A stretch of 64,000 bases of DNA from Eopsaltria australis (GCA_034509425.1 JAVTVJ010000786.1:124001-188000), one strand, 5' to 3'; positions 34,501 through 64,000 are shown, counted from the first letter of the stretch. Notes: generated from the sequence alone by a model not told the origin. Made by a program: numbers and translations.

Positions 34501-37500
34501 AGATGCACTTAATTGTTTGAATGAGAACCAAAGTAACATTATTTTTCTTTTCATCAGATGTTTTCTTCTATAATATTTGCTGCCGTTGGACTTCTGGGAG
34601 CTGGATACTGCTTTATTTTGTCAGCAGTAGCCATAAACAAAGGCCCTAAATGTTTCGTTGGAATAAAGTGGATGTACCCTTTCCACGATGGGTAAGACAA
34701 GGCAATCAGAAAAAAAAAGATATACATGTTTTAAGTTTGTGAGATTATTCAAATTCCAAATCCATTGTATAAAAATGGGAATGATACTGTTTGTCTAAAG
34801 TATAGAAGCTCTTAGAAGTGCCTGCAGCACACAGCACACTTCATAAGGTTCAAGAGCATGGATGTAAAGAGTAGCAAATACAATCAAAACTACTGAGTTT
34901 CAAAGGGGCCAGTAAAGAGAAATATACAGCCTCCTCCTAGGTAATTCTTGGGATAACAAGCAACATATGGGGATAAATTCCACCTAGATGAATAGCAATG
35001 ACACATTGAGACACCTTTCAGAGTCCTGAAGGAATTGGCTGATGTAGTTGCAAAGCCACGCTCCATATTTGAAAAGTTCTGGCAGTCAGGTGGAGCCTTA
35101 GGTGGCTGGAAAGGGGAAAACAATACACTCATCTTTAAAAAGGGCATAAAGGAGGACTCTGGGAACCACTGACCTGTCAGCTTCACCTCTGTGCCTGGGA
35201 AGATCATGGAACAGTTCCTCCTTGAAGGTCTGATCATGCACATGGAGGACAGGGAAGTGATCTGGGACTACCAGCATGGCTTCACCAAGGGCAAGCCCTG
35301 CCTGACCAACCCAGCAGCTTTCTATGATGGGGTGACTCCATCAGTGGATAATGGCAGGACTACAAAAGTCATTTATCTGGACACAATCCCCAACAACATC
35401 CTGCTCTCTAAATCAGAGAGAGATGGATTTGATGGGTTAGATGGATAAGAAAGTGGTTGGATGGTTGCATCCAGAGGGTGGTGGTGAGTGGCTCAGGATC
35501 CTTAGGGACATCAGTAACTAGAGGAGTTCCTCAGGGATCTCTACTGGGACTGGTGTTATTTAATATCTTTATTAATGACACATGAAGGAGGCCACCAAGA
35601 TGATCAGAGGGATGGAGCACCTCTTCTATGAGGAAAGGCTGCAAGAATTGGTATTGCTCAGCCTGGAGAAGAGAAGCTTCAGGGTGATCTGAGTGTGGCT
35701 TTCCAGTACCAGCCTATAAGGAAGATGGAGAGGGACTTTTTATAAAAGCATGTAGTGACAGGACAAGATAACGGCTTCAAACTAAGAGTAGGTTTAGATC
35801 AAGTATTAGGAAAAAATTCTTCCCTGTGAGAGTGGTGAGGCACAGGCTATCTAGAGAAGTTGTGGATGACCCACCCCTATAAGTGTTTGATGCCAGGTTG
35901 GACAGGACTTGGAGCAACCTGGGACAGTGGAAGGGGTTCCTGACCACGGCAGGGGGATTGGAACGAGATGATCTTTCAGGCCCCCTTCCAACCCAAACCA
36001 TTCTGTGATTCTGTGATTATATTGAAATTTAATAGTATTCAAATAATTACTACTAACAATATAATATCAATAATATTAATAATCTATGTATAATTTTATT
36101 TTGGCTGTGGTGTTTGGAAGCTGCTTGTTCCTCATGCTCTGCAAGTCAAACATGTTCACTGTTATGTATAATTATCACTTAATCCCAGCAATCCCACTGC
36201 TCAGGCTGAAGACAAGTTCAACAAACAATAGGGCACAACACACTACTGAGGAGAGCAGGTGTGATTAGAACAGAATGGCAAGGGCTGCAGTAAACTCCTC
36301 ATCACTTCAGAACCTTTGATGCAGTCTGCCTCAGTCAAGAGTGACTTGGCAGCATTTCTTGCATAACATAAATTATACTTCAGGTTGAAAAGAAAAAAAA
36401 AGAGAAAACAGGAAGAGGATTATTTGTTCATGAGCCAGTGAGGACTGGAAACGAACTCCCTTGGTCTCATTCTGAGAGTCTTTGGAAATATGCTCTGTTT
36501 CAAACATAGTTTTGGTTGCAGTCCAGAAATCACTTGACAAGAACACAAACAAGTCAGCACTGAAAATATACTGATGAAATATAGCCAGTGGTTAAGCAGT
36601 TTACAATTAAATCAAAATGTGACTGTAAAAATTATGGAAGTTATTACCTTTACTTTAGATGAGGCATCTAGAAGCTGTTCTTTTCAGCTCAGTGGGCAAG
36701 AGGTGTCTTGCATAATTTAATGATTTGTTTTGATAACTCAGTTGTTTTGATTTTATTACAATGTACTTCCTTGTTCCCAAATGTACTTTGAGATACTGGA
36801 TTACATGCCCTGATCACAGTCCCCCACCCAACCCCACACACAAAAAATGCAGTAATCGAGTAAAAGCAGCAAAAATGCTCCTGACAAAACACTGGAACAG
36901 ATAAAACCCATCTGGCACACGCTTGGCTAAGACCTTTTCTTCCCAAAACACTAAAAATTGTTCAATTGTATCAAACACATACTTGTCTCCAATTGCTTCC
37001 TTCTGATGTCTTGTTTTTTCCAAATCATTTGTTTCAATTTATCTAGAAACAGAACTGAAGTCATGTTCTAGATAAGTAGCACCAGAGACAATGGAAATTC
37101 TTACCAGAATGAACAGAACCCCAGCCATGTCACAGCAGTGACAACCTCTCAGTGATAAGAGACCCTCCTTTGTGAGTCTTCTTCCTAACTATTTTGTTCC
37201 CCTGTAGGAATTACCTTTCTGACCACAGACTGTGGAACTTCTGTCTGGCACCTGAAAATATTGTCCCATGGCACCTGACCCTCTTCTCCTTGCTGCTGGT
37301 CATGAGTGGGATCCAGGCAGTGCTCTGTGGCATCCAGGTGGTGAATGGCCTGTTTGGAACCCTCTGTGGGGACTGCAAATGCTGCGGATGTTGTGGGGTG
37401 AGCAGCTGACGATTCTCCTTTTTCATTTTGTGTACTAAGGAGTTACATACACACCTCCAGCTGACAGCCTGAAAAACTAAACTAGCCTTCCTTTGGCTCC

Positions 37501-37637
37501 ATGGTCATGTTTCCTCACATACTGCCAAACCCTACTGTTGCCATTAGAAAATAATACAATCCTTTGAAAGTAACAGCAACAGTAGCCAGGAAATTACCTC
37601 CATGTTTTTATTCTTCCAGGGAGATGGAACTGTCTAA
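31382..37637 (+). CDS. TM4SF4: TM4SF4, transmembrane 4 L6 family member 4 (five coding exons)
   Basis: A four-pass membrane protein of the L6 family, known in mammals as il-TMP and linked to growth control in intestinal epithelium, liver and pancreatic islets. The coding sequence joins 31382-31555, 31799-31888, 34558-34691, 37208-37397 and 37620-37637, giving 201 residues against about 202 in mammals. Visible features are the [12 protein letters not shown] start, span 1 (about residues 12-30), the FFPGGK loop, the [16 protein letters not shown] inner loop, span 3 with GAGYC, an outer loop with paired cysteines, span 4 ([16 protein letters not shown]), a cysteine-rich CKCCGCCG tail and a final GDGTV. 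That ending is diagnostic of TM4SF4. All splice sites are canonical and all phases agree. A TATA box lies upstream and AATAAA downstream. Confidence 0.96.
31799..31888 (+). CDS. TM4SF4: TM4SF4 coding exon 2
   Basis: Thirty codons in phase 0, [11 protein letters not shown] to GKRFA, with a TGTAG acceptor and GTAAGTG donor. It encodes the end of span 2 and the cysteine-rich inner loop. Its length equals that of TM4SF1 exon 2. Confidence 0.96.
32310..32400 (-). mobile_element. CR1 LINE 3'-tail fragment
   Basis: The plus strand shows GAAATAGACCTTCGGAGG, TCACCTAATCCAACCTCCT and a TTAAAGCACTGTGGACCAG segment, the reverse complement of the CR1 3' region. It lies in TM4SF4 intron 2. Confidence 0.75.
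33247..33302 (+). mobile_element. CR1 LINE 3'-tail fragment
   Basis: AGACTTGATGATATTAGGGG, TCATTTCCAACTGGAATG and ATTCTATGACCTGA match the CR1 3' end in plus orientation. Only the terminal portion survives. Confidence 0.75.
33985..34488 (-). mobile_element. Probable solo LTR
   Basis: A discrete block of higher G+C than its surroundings. Read on the minus strand it begins TGTGGTGGTTGAGACCACC at 34488 and carries an AATAAA signal (plus-strand TTTATT at 34170-34175), a U3-R-like arrangement. I could not find matching target duplications, so the left boundary is approximate and the family is unassigned. Confidence 0.55.
34558..34691 (+). CDS. TM4SF4: TM4SF4 coding exon 3
   Basis: Starts [18 protein letters not shown] after a TTTTCATCAG acceptor and ends in phase 2 within a glycine codon before GTAAGAC. 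It encodes span 3 and the start of the outer loop ([11 protein letters not shown]). Confidence 0.96.
34692..37207 (+). other. TM4SF4: TM4SF4 intron 3
   Basis: A phase-2 intron of 2516 bases. Its middle is a CR1 insertion (about 34990-36018). The rest is A+T-rich unique sequence. Confidence 0.85.
34990..36018 (+). mobile_element. CR1 LINE with broken reverse-transcriptase region and intact tail
   Basis: Starts within the second CR1 reading frame: GAAGGAATTGGCTGATGTAG, the CTGTGCCTGGGAAGATCATG block and CATGGCTTCACCAAGGGCAA are typical. An open stretch at 35191-35448 reads part of the reverse-transcriptase fingers and palm ([13 protein letters not shown], then VIYLD). The copy is interrupted by stops and by at least one internal deletion near 35580, where ATTAATGACAC jumps to the GAAGGAGGCCACCAAGATGA region, so the catalytic region is incomplete. 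It ends in the terminal ATTCTGTGATTCTGTGATT repeat. It is 5'-truncated and inactive. Confidence 0.9.
37208..37397 (+). CDS. TM4SF4: TM4SF4 coding exon 4
   Basis: Completes the split glycine codon, then encodes [19 protein letters not shown], span 4 and the CKCCGCCG tail. The acceptor is CCTGTAG and the donor GTGAGC. It ends in phase 0. Confidence 0.96.
37620..37637 (+). CDS. TM4SF4: TM4SF4 terminal coding exon
   Basis: Five codons, GDGTV, and a TAA stop follow a TTATTCTTCCAG acceptor. The GDG-x-V ending matches the family member's usual C-terminus and is too short for open-frame methods to find. Confidence 0.93.
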   Translation, partial: GDGTV

Positions 37638-37819
37638 AGAATAGGAACATTGCAGACAACTCTCCTCACCATGGGAGGATCCCTTCTGCAGCTGCTCCAC
37701 AAAGCAGCCCTCAGATGCACTGGCTCTGGCTAAGAAGATGAGAATGAAGGGCTCTTCCTTCCACCAATGTTATGAAGTCCCAACTCCCATTCCAGCCATC
37801 CTGAAATCCCTCATTGTGG

Positions 37820-37825
37820 AATAAA
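37820..37825 (+). terminator. TM4SF4: Poly(A) signal of TM4SF4
   Basis: AATAAA 183 bases after the stop codon, followed by ATAAGTG. It predicts a short 3' UTR ending near 37840. Confidence 0.75.
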
Positions 37826-37840
37826 ATAAGTGAAATACAA

Positions 37841-40614
37841 CTCTCAAATTCATATTTATTTTTGTAAAAGTTTCTATTTAAAAAGAGTGTATTCTCAGGC
37901 AAAATACAATTGTGGGTTACAATTTGTATTCAGGTCAGTTAGGTAGCTTGTAACTCCTCAAAGCTTCCAATCTATACATCAGCACAAATGCTGTTTATTA
38001 ATCTTTTTGTAGAAGTTCAATCTAGCTGTATTTGGCACAGAGCTATGAAAGAGATAGGACAATAGAGAGCTAGCTCAAAGGCAAAAATACCTTTTAGAAA
38101 GAACTTTTAAAACTTTTTTAAAAAAAAGCTACTTCCCAAAAGAACCAAGGAGAAAATAAGAGGGATTAGAGATATTTGAGAGATTCAAATCAACTAATAT
38201 GCTTCTTTGAAAAAATTCTGAAAAAAGTTTTCACAAACCAGCTTGCCAGGCTGGATGTCTCAATGCTTCTTGATATTGGCCATATCTGTTCCCTAAAATT
38301 TTCCTCCTGAAATAATGATTCTGTGGCCCAAGCTTTCAGAAAATGTATTCCATGTACCTTGTATTTACACTAGGGATATCTGAAGAACTTAGAAGTACTT
38401 GAAAGCACTGAAAGTTCTTGAGCAATATGCAGAAATGTTGAACAGCTTGATATAAGTGCTGAGAATTATGTTGTACAAGATGATAAATTGTAAAAAAACC
38501 TCTTCAGAAACAGCTGTGTCCCCCACCTGTTCTACTGCATTGCCCAGGAATTTCAGAGTACCCTTTATTTCAACACACATTGTGCAACCATCTCATATCT
38601 ATTCTTTCATCTGTGGTGAGCAGCTGTCCTGCACCTCATCTCGCATTTGTCTTGTTTGATTTATGTGACGCCTTTGGGAACGTGGAATGTTTCTCATCAG
38701 CATTCAACAAAGGGATGGGTAGCTGCACAGTGTACAGCTTTGATACATCAATAAACAGAGTACATGAATCTTTGTGGGAGAGGGGATAAGAAATAACAGG
38801 CAGCAAGCTATGACACCTGAAACCAAAATCAATGATCTACTGCTTCTAAGAGACACCCAGCTACATGATGGCTTTCTAACATGAGCTAATATATAGCAGA
38901 TGCTGACACAAGGCATACACATTTCATTTTGTGATCCGGACTGCAGTCACACTCTGGCCTTCAGGTGTATTGAAAAAGGGTAAATGAGCCAGAACTGGCA
39001 GCCCAGCTGAACTCACTCTTTAAAGTGCCAACAACAGTGGTCCCAAATCTATTCAGTTAAGGCTAACATGTGAGGCTCTGCCCTAGCACTTAATTTCAAG
39101 GGAATTACACATCTGCAGTGTTAATTCTGCAATCACTGGAGATTGTTCTGTGTTTTTACTCAGCAAAGCATCCAGTAAAATCAAGGAGAGGGACTAATCA
39201 TAGATCCTCATAACAGAGAATGATGTAAAAGGTCAGTGTTAATTCTGGAAAAGAAGTCACAGATAAAGGGAGTGCAGTGCTAGGAAGGGACAGAAAGATG
39301 ATGGTAAGAAAGAAGCCACAAACAGGGATAGCTGAAAGTGTTAACAGACCTCAGGAACCCTGAACAGCTTAAAGACCACAGTGTGTTATAGTGTGTACAA
39401 ATATCAACATACACTAATACAGAAGTAAAAATCACACTACCCAAAAGAAAGAATATTAGTATTCTTTGTAAAATCTCAGAAATACCCATGCTGGCTGAAG
39501 CTCCATTATTCACCCATAAAAACTGGCTGCTGGGTGACTGAATGACCAGCAACAAAGCACAGCAACTGAAAGCACAGCAACTTTGACATTGGATGCCACT
39601 GTTTCAGCTGAGAGCTATCATAAAAGGATACACATTGGTTATTTAACTATTCAGATTACAACACATGGAGTGTGCACCTGTGATTTTGAGCCCATGCACT
39701 TCAGTGGGACAAAACTGGTTCAGCCCCTGCACAGCTGAACTATATACAGTTAGTTCTCTTTTTTGATTGTCCTCAATTTATAGACTGCAGAAGAATGATA
39801 TATTAAGCACAGTACAGTGTCACCTTTTGGGAAATGATGCATTAACTGGAGACTCTTTGCAAAAGGTTCATCTCTAAAGAAGGGAAGTAACATATACAAT
39901 GTTGAAAAAAAATTGCTCAGGCCAGAACAAGGGATATTTTCTCACATCATTCCAGTCCTGAATGTTCACCACCTGTCTCCAGCTCAACTTTAGCCCCCTC
40001 TTCATGGACTGTACATTACTCATAGTGTAACCAGCTGCAAGGCAAACAACGTCAAATTCTGGAGCCATTCCAGCTGCCAGAGGGTGGGAAGGCTGACTTC
40101 TTCCATCACACAGAGATGGGTGGGGTCTTTTCCCCCATATTTTAATTCAAATATATATTGAATTGAATATACATACTGAATATGTATACACATATATGAA
40201 TAACTGAATATACCATATACAATATAAAATTGAATATTTTCATTCAAAATGTATGCCTTTTTCACAGAATAGTATGTCTGTACCTTTATTCCAAGCAGTG
40301 CTTTACAGTTCCCTGGGAAGCCCATACTAAAACCCTCAAACCCACTTCCTCCCCCAAAGGAATTATTTTAAAAAACCAATATGCATCCAAAATCTTTCAA
40401 GTTCATTTGTATTTTTTCATGTACAAGATCAAAGAAATAATTAAAAACAAAAAACAAGACAGAATCAAACCCAGGATACAACAGTTTGATCTGATTGCCT
40501 CTGATACAATCTATTGCAAGGTACTAAAAATTCAAAACAAATGCTCACACAAGTCATATAAAAAATGAAAAAAGTAAATAAAATACTTAAAAGAACTAGC
40601 ATGTACATGGATGT
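37841..40614. other. Convergent intergenic region between TM4SF4 and WWTR1
   Basis: About 2.8 kb between two facing 3' ends. I see no exon. A very A+T-rich segment at about 40140-40240 has imperfect repeats of TGAATAT. Confidence 0.55.
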
Positions 40615-40631
40615 ATGTATTAGGAAACAAG

Positions 40632-40637
40632 TTTATT
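40632..40637 (-). terminator. WWTR1: Candidate WWTR1 poly(A) signal
   Basis: AATAAA on the minus strand (AAATAAACTTGT context). Other AATAAA-like motifs occur nearer the stop, so shorter 3' UTR isoforms are possible. Confidence 0.45.
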
Positions 40638-43600
40638 TGGACAACCACCCACATTTTTCTGTAATTAAAATATACATTTAAATCCTTCTCTTCCCCCAAA
40701 CAGCATTTGTTGTCAAAAAATTAGACCCAATCCCTCCCCAGTTACATTCTAACAGTATTACCAGAATACAAACTGTACTTAACAACGTCCCATTACTTCT
40801 GTATCACCAAGACTTACATATGCCCCCCTCAGGGATGGTCACAGCAAAATTGTCCAGCTGGCACATTGGTTGTATTTATACTACAAGTAGACAGTGTACA
40901 ATTTAGTACAGTAAATGCTCAAAACCTGAAACAGTACAGTGAAATATTGTCAACAATAAATCTATTTTTATATTACATGTGCTTTGAATACTGAAAAGTT
41001 CTGCCATAAGCCTGTTTAAAGCCAGAAACATTTTTAAAAAGATAACTTTGAAAGATAGATTTTATCGTCATTGCACTTCATCTGATACATCCTCTCCGTA
41101 ACAAAAATTAAAAGCTGACAGTGTAAAGAATCACTTTTAATTTAACCAAGATTTGTTTCATGACTGAGTAAAGATCTAACCCAAGATTCTGGCAGCTGTT
41201 TCAGCCTGAAGTGCTGCTCCACACAGCACCCTCATGTTTCAGATCTGCTGTTGGTTTACTATGGAAGTAACATGGAAACACAGTTTGATTGCTTTACCCT
41301 TTTAAGGCCTTTGCACCAAGACACTCAACCACCAGAAACCCAAATAAAAAAGGAATCAAGCTTGAAGCTTCACCATTCTGATAAATACCTGATGTGATTT
41401 CACTAGAAAGTTGCATTGGTTTTCGCTGCACGAAGAGCAGCCTTTGGCTGAGAACAACGCACGTGGCTGGGCAAGAATCAGCACCAGCTACCTCACAGCA
41501 GCTGTGAGCCCAACCTGCTCAGAATATCTTCTGTTATGAGAAACTTACATGTTCAGTGGTGCAGAGTTATTAGCAAATGAACAAACTGCATTCTCTAAAC
41601 ATAACCTGTTGATGGGCACAATCACCTGGGTCACACCAGCACTGAGATCCACGGCTGCTGTGGGTCATTCCAGCACCAATGGCTGTCAGCTCCTTATGTG
41701 AACTGAGCAGTGCTGGTGACCTGGCCTTGAAAGTTGGACAGAAAATCTCCAATTCTTCACCGACATCAGTCATGGTACTAAAGAACAAAGCCTTAGGACC
41801 ATCTGTTTTTAATTTAGGCTGACAACCCAAAGAAATCCCTAAAAGAGAGAGATTAAAACTAATTACAGTAATATTGGTCAGCTCTGCCTGGTCCCCCGTT
41901 TATTGAAAAGAAATTTATGCTATCTCAACTGTTAGCAAAACTAGCAAGAATAGTTTAAAAAAAAACCCAACTAATAACCCCTCAAAAGAATAAAAGAAAC
42001 ACAATGCCCATTCAGCGATTAAATTCTGTGCAGACACAACTCTGCTGTTACATCTCTTTTTCTATAAAAAAAACCCAAAAAACATTTTTAAAAAGCTACT
42101 TTTCACTATGTAATAAAACTTCACAACTGCAGGTTTTTGCCTGACATCTCTTTTTTCAAAATTTCTATTGTGCTTTCTATTTTCCATCCTGTGACACCAT
42201 GTACACTGAGCAGCTCATCATGGACACGGTCATTCAGTGTATTGAGTGCTGCTATTCGCACTGGAGCACTGGAGATTCATTTGCTATGTATCCCTGTCTG
42301 CAGCCATCCTTCCCAGCAAGGATCTACATTTATTACCTCATAATTTCTCTTCCAAACCTACTCTGTATTCCCACCACTTCATCGCTGACCTTTTCACCTA
42401 CCTTCACCCAACCAGATGGAAAAAAGTCTTTAGGGGTCAGTATTCCGACACATCAGTAAGATCTTGTTAAGTGTTATCAGACCTGGCAAACACATTTACG
42501 CTTAGTGCTACATCTCTTCTTCTCTCTACATAGCCTGGATTAAGCTCAGAGAAAAGTTACAATGCCTTTCATAAAATTACCTATTTTTCAATACAAAATA
42601 CTTAAATCCATTAATTATAAATAATTTCAAAACATTTAAGAATTTTCAGGACTTCATTTGCATTTCAGGGGAACTGCAGGCTTAACATCCTTGATGTCTT
42701 CTCAGTCCCAAACTTCTGATAAGGAAGTTTTGTAGGATATATAATAGGTAAAAACACACAGCACATGCCTCGTGTCCTGTGCATCAGTTATGGTAAGTGA
42801 AAGACATAAAAACTAAGCAGCTTTACCAGGCGAGTCCCAATGTCGCTTTAGCAGTGCCCTGATAAAGCTCATGGTTTTTTTTCATGTATACAACTACATG
42901 TATTTTGAAATTGTCAGTTAAAAACATCACTGAAAACAGTATGAGGAAGGTTTTTCTCCCCCTATATATGATATTAACAAGTTGTGCCACAGTTTCGAGA
43001 ACTGATTTTAAAAGAATATTTTTGCACTTAAGATACTTGCCACAGATTTATATATATATAAAAAACTGCTTGTTCATGTGTTAAGTTACAAAACTATTGC
43101 GCTGAATATAATAAACTCAAAAATCTAAGAATTTTTTAAAAAATGCTTATTTATAATACATTGCTTTGTTTTTAAAAGGCAACAGTCAGTACCAGCCTGA
43201 TTTATTTTTTAACAATATTGTAATGTAAAAATGTTGCGAAACAATTCTGGTACTTTGAGATTGGAAGTAATTATTTTCTGAAAACTATCCAGTAATATAC
43301 TGAAAAAAAGAAAATGCTATAGTATTGTTTGTGCCTTCACAAATATATAATAGGAATTATTATGCTTGATATGGATCAGATTTGAACTATTTGATTCCAT
43401 ACAGAACAGTTAGTTACTAAGAACTAAAAAAGATTTTTAAGGCTTAAGTAAGTTGATAAAAAAAGCTTCTGATATTATTATGATAAACAATAATAGGACT
43501 GTTCTCATGTCCTGATGCTTCGCACTTTTTTTGAACCAAGTGACCTAGGAGTTAGCTTTTCTGATTCACAAAGGGTCTGTGATGTCAATCAGTACCCAGG

Positions 43601-43742
43601 AGATCAGTCAGGGATATGCACAAGCATCAGCCACTTTCTGTCCTAAAAGTGAAGTGTTTCTGCCTGGTTTGAAAAGGTAAAAAAGTACACAGATGTGTAA
43701 AGTGGTGTGGAGTTTCTTGTAAGAAATATATATCCATATATG

Positions 43743-43748
<6 letters not shown>

Positions 43749-43808
<60 letters not shown>

Positions 43809-43814
43809 GTGTGT
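43749..43814. repeat. Compound (TA)n(GT)n microsatellite
   Basis: About 15 TA units followed by about 18 GT units with one GTGC interruption. It lies about 180-250 bases into the WWTR1 3' UTR, so the transcript would carry a CA tract followed by an AU tract. Confidence 0.97.
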
Positions 43815-43995
43815 TTTATACTTAAATTAGTATCAATCAAATCCAGACAGATATTAAACTGACCATAAAGATGATGTAACAGAAGTCAATAAGGCAGTAT
43901 GTTGTATCTCTTGAGGATAATTCAGATACTTTATGCCTACCTCAAGAGGAAAACGAAATCTGAATTGCACTATAGGCCCAACAAGCATTGCTTGA

Positions 43996-61398
<17,403 letters not shown>

Positions 61399-64000
61399 CT
61401 GAGAAAGAAAAGATACAAGCTTAACATAAAATACCTGGTATGTTATATAAACAGGTAAGCATAATGTCATGAAAGTCCTATTTGTTTTTCTTATTCCATG
61501 TCTGCCCTTGTCACCTCACCGTCACTCACTTGAAATTATCTAACATCTGGTTGTTTACTTTTTCATCTGATCTTCTGCCCCTGCTGTTCTAACTTCTTTT
61601 TTTCTACTGCTGAATAATTACTTTTACTTGAACAACTGGTAAATTCTATTGTCATAGTGAAAATCTGTAATACACACTCATCTTCAGATTATTTAATTGT
61701 CCAAAAGTTGATTACTCCTTTCCTACCAGTCTTTTTTTACATACTCAATATATGGCCATACCTCACTCAGCAATAGTCATTTTGCTGAGCGTTGAAAAGA
61801 CAAGTGATTGTCTTGCCAAATCCAACTGATTTGTTGCTTTCCACACCATGAAAACGAGTCTCTGTACGTCTCCAAGAATACCAGCATATATCCCCACTAC
61901 CAAACCAGGCAGATTACAGCCTCATGACTCACGTGTAATCACCAATTTCTCTGTAAAGGCACTAGGAGTTTTTATTGCAATGTAGTTAACATACCTACCA
62001 TCTCAGTATGCAAACTCTCATGTACAAGTATTACCCTGAAAACAGTGGAGTTGCACGCAAATACACAAATTTTACAGCAAGGTAACTGTAACAATGATCA
62101 CTGTAAAATATTTTTGGCCACAGAATTCAGTGATGAAAGAACTGTGGTTTTGTTGAAACTTCACACTGAAATGCAACTGTTTTGTAAGAAACTTAATAGG
62201 ACAAGCATTTTAAGGATGAGCATGTAATTCTATTTGAAACAAGAAATGAAAAAGGAACTATGTTAAAGTAATCAAGAGTCTGGTATCTACCTGCCTGTCT
62301 CCAAGCCCAACCAATTAACCAGGTTACTGTCTGTACTTGAATGGGGTCTCCTCTATCAGTTTTTTTGTTACATAGAGATAAGTCTTTAAGAACACAACAA
62401 GAGGCATAAAAATTTAAACACTCTGTGTCTGGAAAACCATTTCAATCCAACTTTCACAAAAGAACACTTTAAAATCTTTGCTGAGTTCCATCCTGAACCT
62501 GGCATTGCTTTTGCTGACTCTAGTGGCACAGCCACCACTGCTCACACTGTGCCACCACTCCACACCCAGCTGATCACCAGACAATTTCAGAACCAAGTTT
62601 CAGTCTATACTGTAATGCACATCACAGGCATTACCAAAACAGTGTGAATTACAAGCAGAGAAAAAGGAAAAGAACCTAGACCAATTTTTAAAGAATAGAA
62701 AAATGTGACATCTTTATGTAGTCTGTAGCCATTTTCATAATATTTTGCATTTCATGTACAATTCTCAAACTGAAGATCACACTTTCACGAGAATGTTACT
62801 CAGCCTCAAACTGCTGAATCACTTCCTTTCTTCACAGCTTCTAGAGTATTTGTTTATTATAATTCATAATGAAACCACTCACCATTGCTTCTCTCTAGGA
62901 TTAAAACACTTTATTCTCCCCTCATTGTAAATCTTTATTAAATGTTTGCTTTTTTCCTCTTTACTCTTACATTTCAAGTATAAGAATTCTTGAATATCGT
63001 GCATGAAGTCAAAGAGCCTCAAACTTTAACAGTATCTTGCCTCATCTATAATACTGAAATAGAACTATGTAGATAAGTAAAGAACTTTTATGACTTGCTT
63101 TTATAAGACTCTTATTTGAGGCATATTCAAACATATGACAAAGCAGCCCCAAAATCCATTCTCACTTTCACATTTTTCATAAGCAATTTTTGCATCTCTT
63201 ATTATTATAAATTCTAATATCAGAGCAGGCCATTTCTCAGCAAGGTCTTCATTCATAAACAAGCAGAGCAGGAAAGCAGAGATGTCCATTTTAGCTTCTA
63301 TTTCTGCATCATGGGTCTCCATATGCAAACAAGAACTTTACATGTTCCAATAAAATCTGGGAAAGTTACGTATTTACAACTCAAATGAGATACACAAGAA
63401 TCTGACAAACAGGACAGAGAACATGCTACCATAACTGCTTCTCCAACCTGCTCAGATCATGGCATTCCCACCCATAAAGTCCTGCAGTGCCCCAATTCAG
63501 CAAGTGGCAAATTGTACCCCAAAAGTGGACCCTCATTAAAGAAAAATCAAACCAAAGCTCAGATCTAAGTATTTTACTCGAACTTCAGGATTCTATTCCA
63601 CCTGTTGTACCTCAGGCTTTTGTTATATGGCTCCTGTTTGGGTGTCAGTCTCCCGCTTTGAAACGTCAATGTTCCTCTGAATTTCTGCCGCTGCTTTGTC
63701 CTGCATTTTGTAACTGCAAGGCTCTAATCCGTGACTTCCACTATGCCAAGACATCTCAGGGAGTTTAAATCAGAAAGCAACAGCATGAGGGACACCAGTT
63801 CTCTTTCTGCTTGTACTCACTCCAACAAACAATGTATCTCAGTGGGTTCTATTTCCAGATCTTCTTTTTCTTCTCGTAGTAGGAAATTCAGAGCAACTCA
63901 TCTAAAAAGGTTGCAGGGGAACTGAGAAGGACGAACTGATTATTCTGTAAGTGCACTGTCACCTGAACTAACACAAACATGGAGTTTGACTAACAGTGTT
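61399..64000 (-). other. WWTR1: Part of the WWTR1 intron preceding the WW-domain exon
   Basis: No coding exon was found up to the right edge. The missing first coding exon would have to end with the first half of the WW domain, and no such reading is visible here. Open frames are short and unrecognised. Confidence 0.8.

Larger units (their letters stand above)
31889..34557 (+). other. TM4SF4: TM4SF4 intron 2, enlarged by transposons
   Basis: A 2669-base phase-0 intron. It contains two CR1 tails and an LTR-like element that are listed separately. A G+C-rich segment at about 32790-32960 gives overlapping open frames on both strands with no recognisable protein. Confidence 0.85.
40615..43995 (-). 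other. WWTR1: WWTR1 3' UTR
   Basis: About 3.4 kb follows the WWTR1 stop codon on the minus strand, with a candidate AATAAA at plus-strand 40632-40637. Length and A+T richness agree with the long 3' UTR of mammalian WWTR1. It contains a compound TA/GT microsatellite. Short open frames on either strand inside it, such as the minus-strand one at 41570-41830, are not supported as genes. Confidence 0.7.

Noticed and set aside
35191..35448. 85-codon open frame as a host gene
   Set aside because: It is a piece of CR1 reverse transcriptase inside a truncated, interrupted element.

Overview
This is vertebrate nuclear DNA, almost certainly from a bird. The evidence is intron-split genes with GT-AG (and one GC-AG) splice sites, several CR1 LINE fragments including one ending in the ATTCTGTG-type CR1 tail, bird-type ERV LTR remnants, and short introns. 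I cannot name the species. No bacterial-style features, tRNA, rRNA or CRISPR were seen.

Three genes can be read exon by exon. TM4SF1 lies on the minus strand (coding exons between 7510 and about 2955, 3' UTR to about 2315). TM4SF4 lies on the plus strand (coding 31382-37637, poly(A) signal at 37820). WWTR1, which encodes the transcriptional co-activator TAZ, lies on the minus strand. Its coding exons run from 61398 down to the stop at 43996, with a 3' UTR to about 40615. The first WWTR1 coding exon (TEAD-binding region and first half of the WW domain) is beyond the right edge. The order TM4SF1(-), TM4SF4(+), WWTR1(-) is the same as on human 3q25.

The two TM4SF genes are head-to-head paralogues about 24 kb apart and share exon sizes and intron phases (59/58 codons, 30 codons, a phase-2 third exon, a fourth exon closing the frame, a tiny last coding exon). 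TM4SF4 and WWTR1 are tail-to-tail, with about 2.8 kb between their 3' ends. The 24 kb between the TM4SF promoters has no supportable protein gene. It holds a truncated ERVL-type LTR, a complete solo LTR with a 6-bp target duplication, a CR1 tail, a 27-bp tandem duplication and a 154-bp CCTT array.

TM4SF1 and TM4SF4 encode four-pass membrane proteins of the L6 (TM4SF) family. WWTR1 encodes a nuclear Hippo-pathway effector. They sit together as a conserved neighbourhood and not as a pathway. I found no convincing new biological system; the most useful second looks are the GC-AG intron in WWTR1, the C-terminal exon of TM4SF1, the HNF1-like site before TM4SF4, and the repeat structures listed below.
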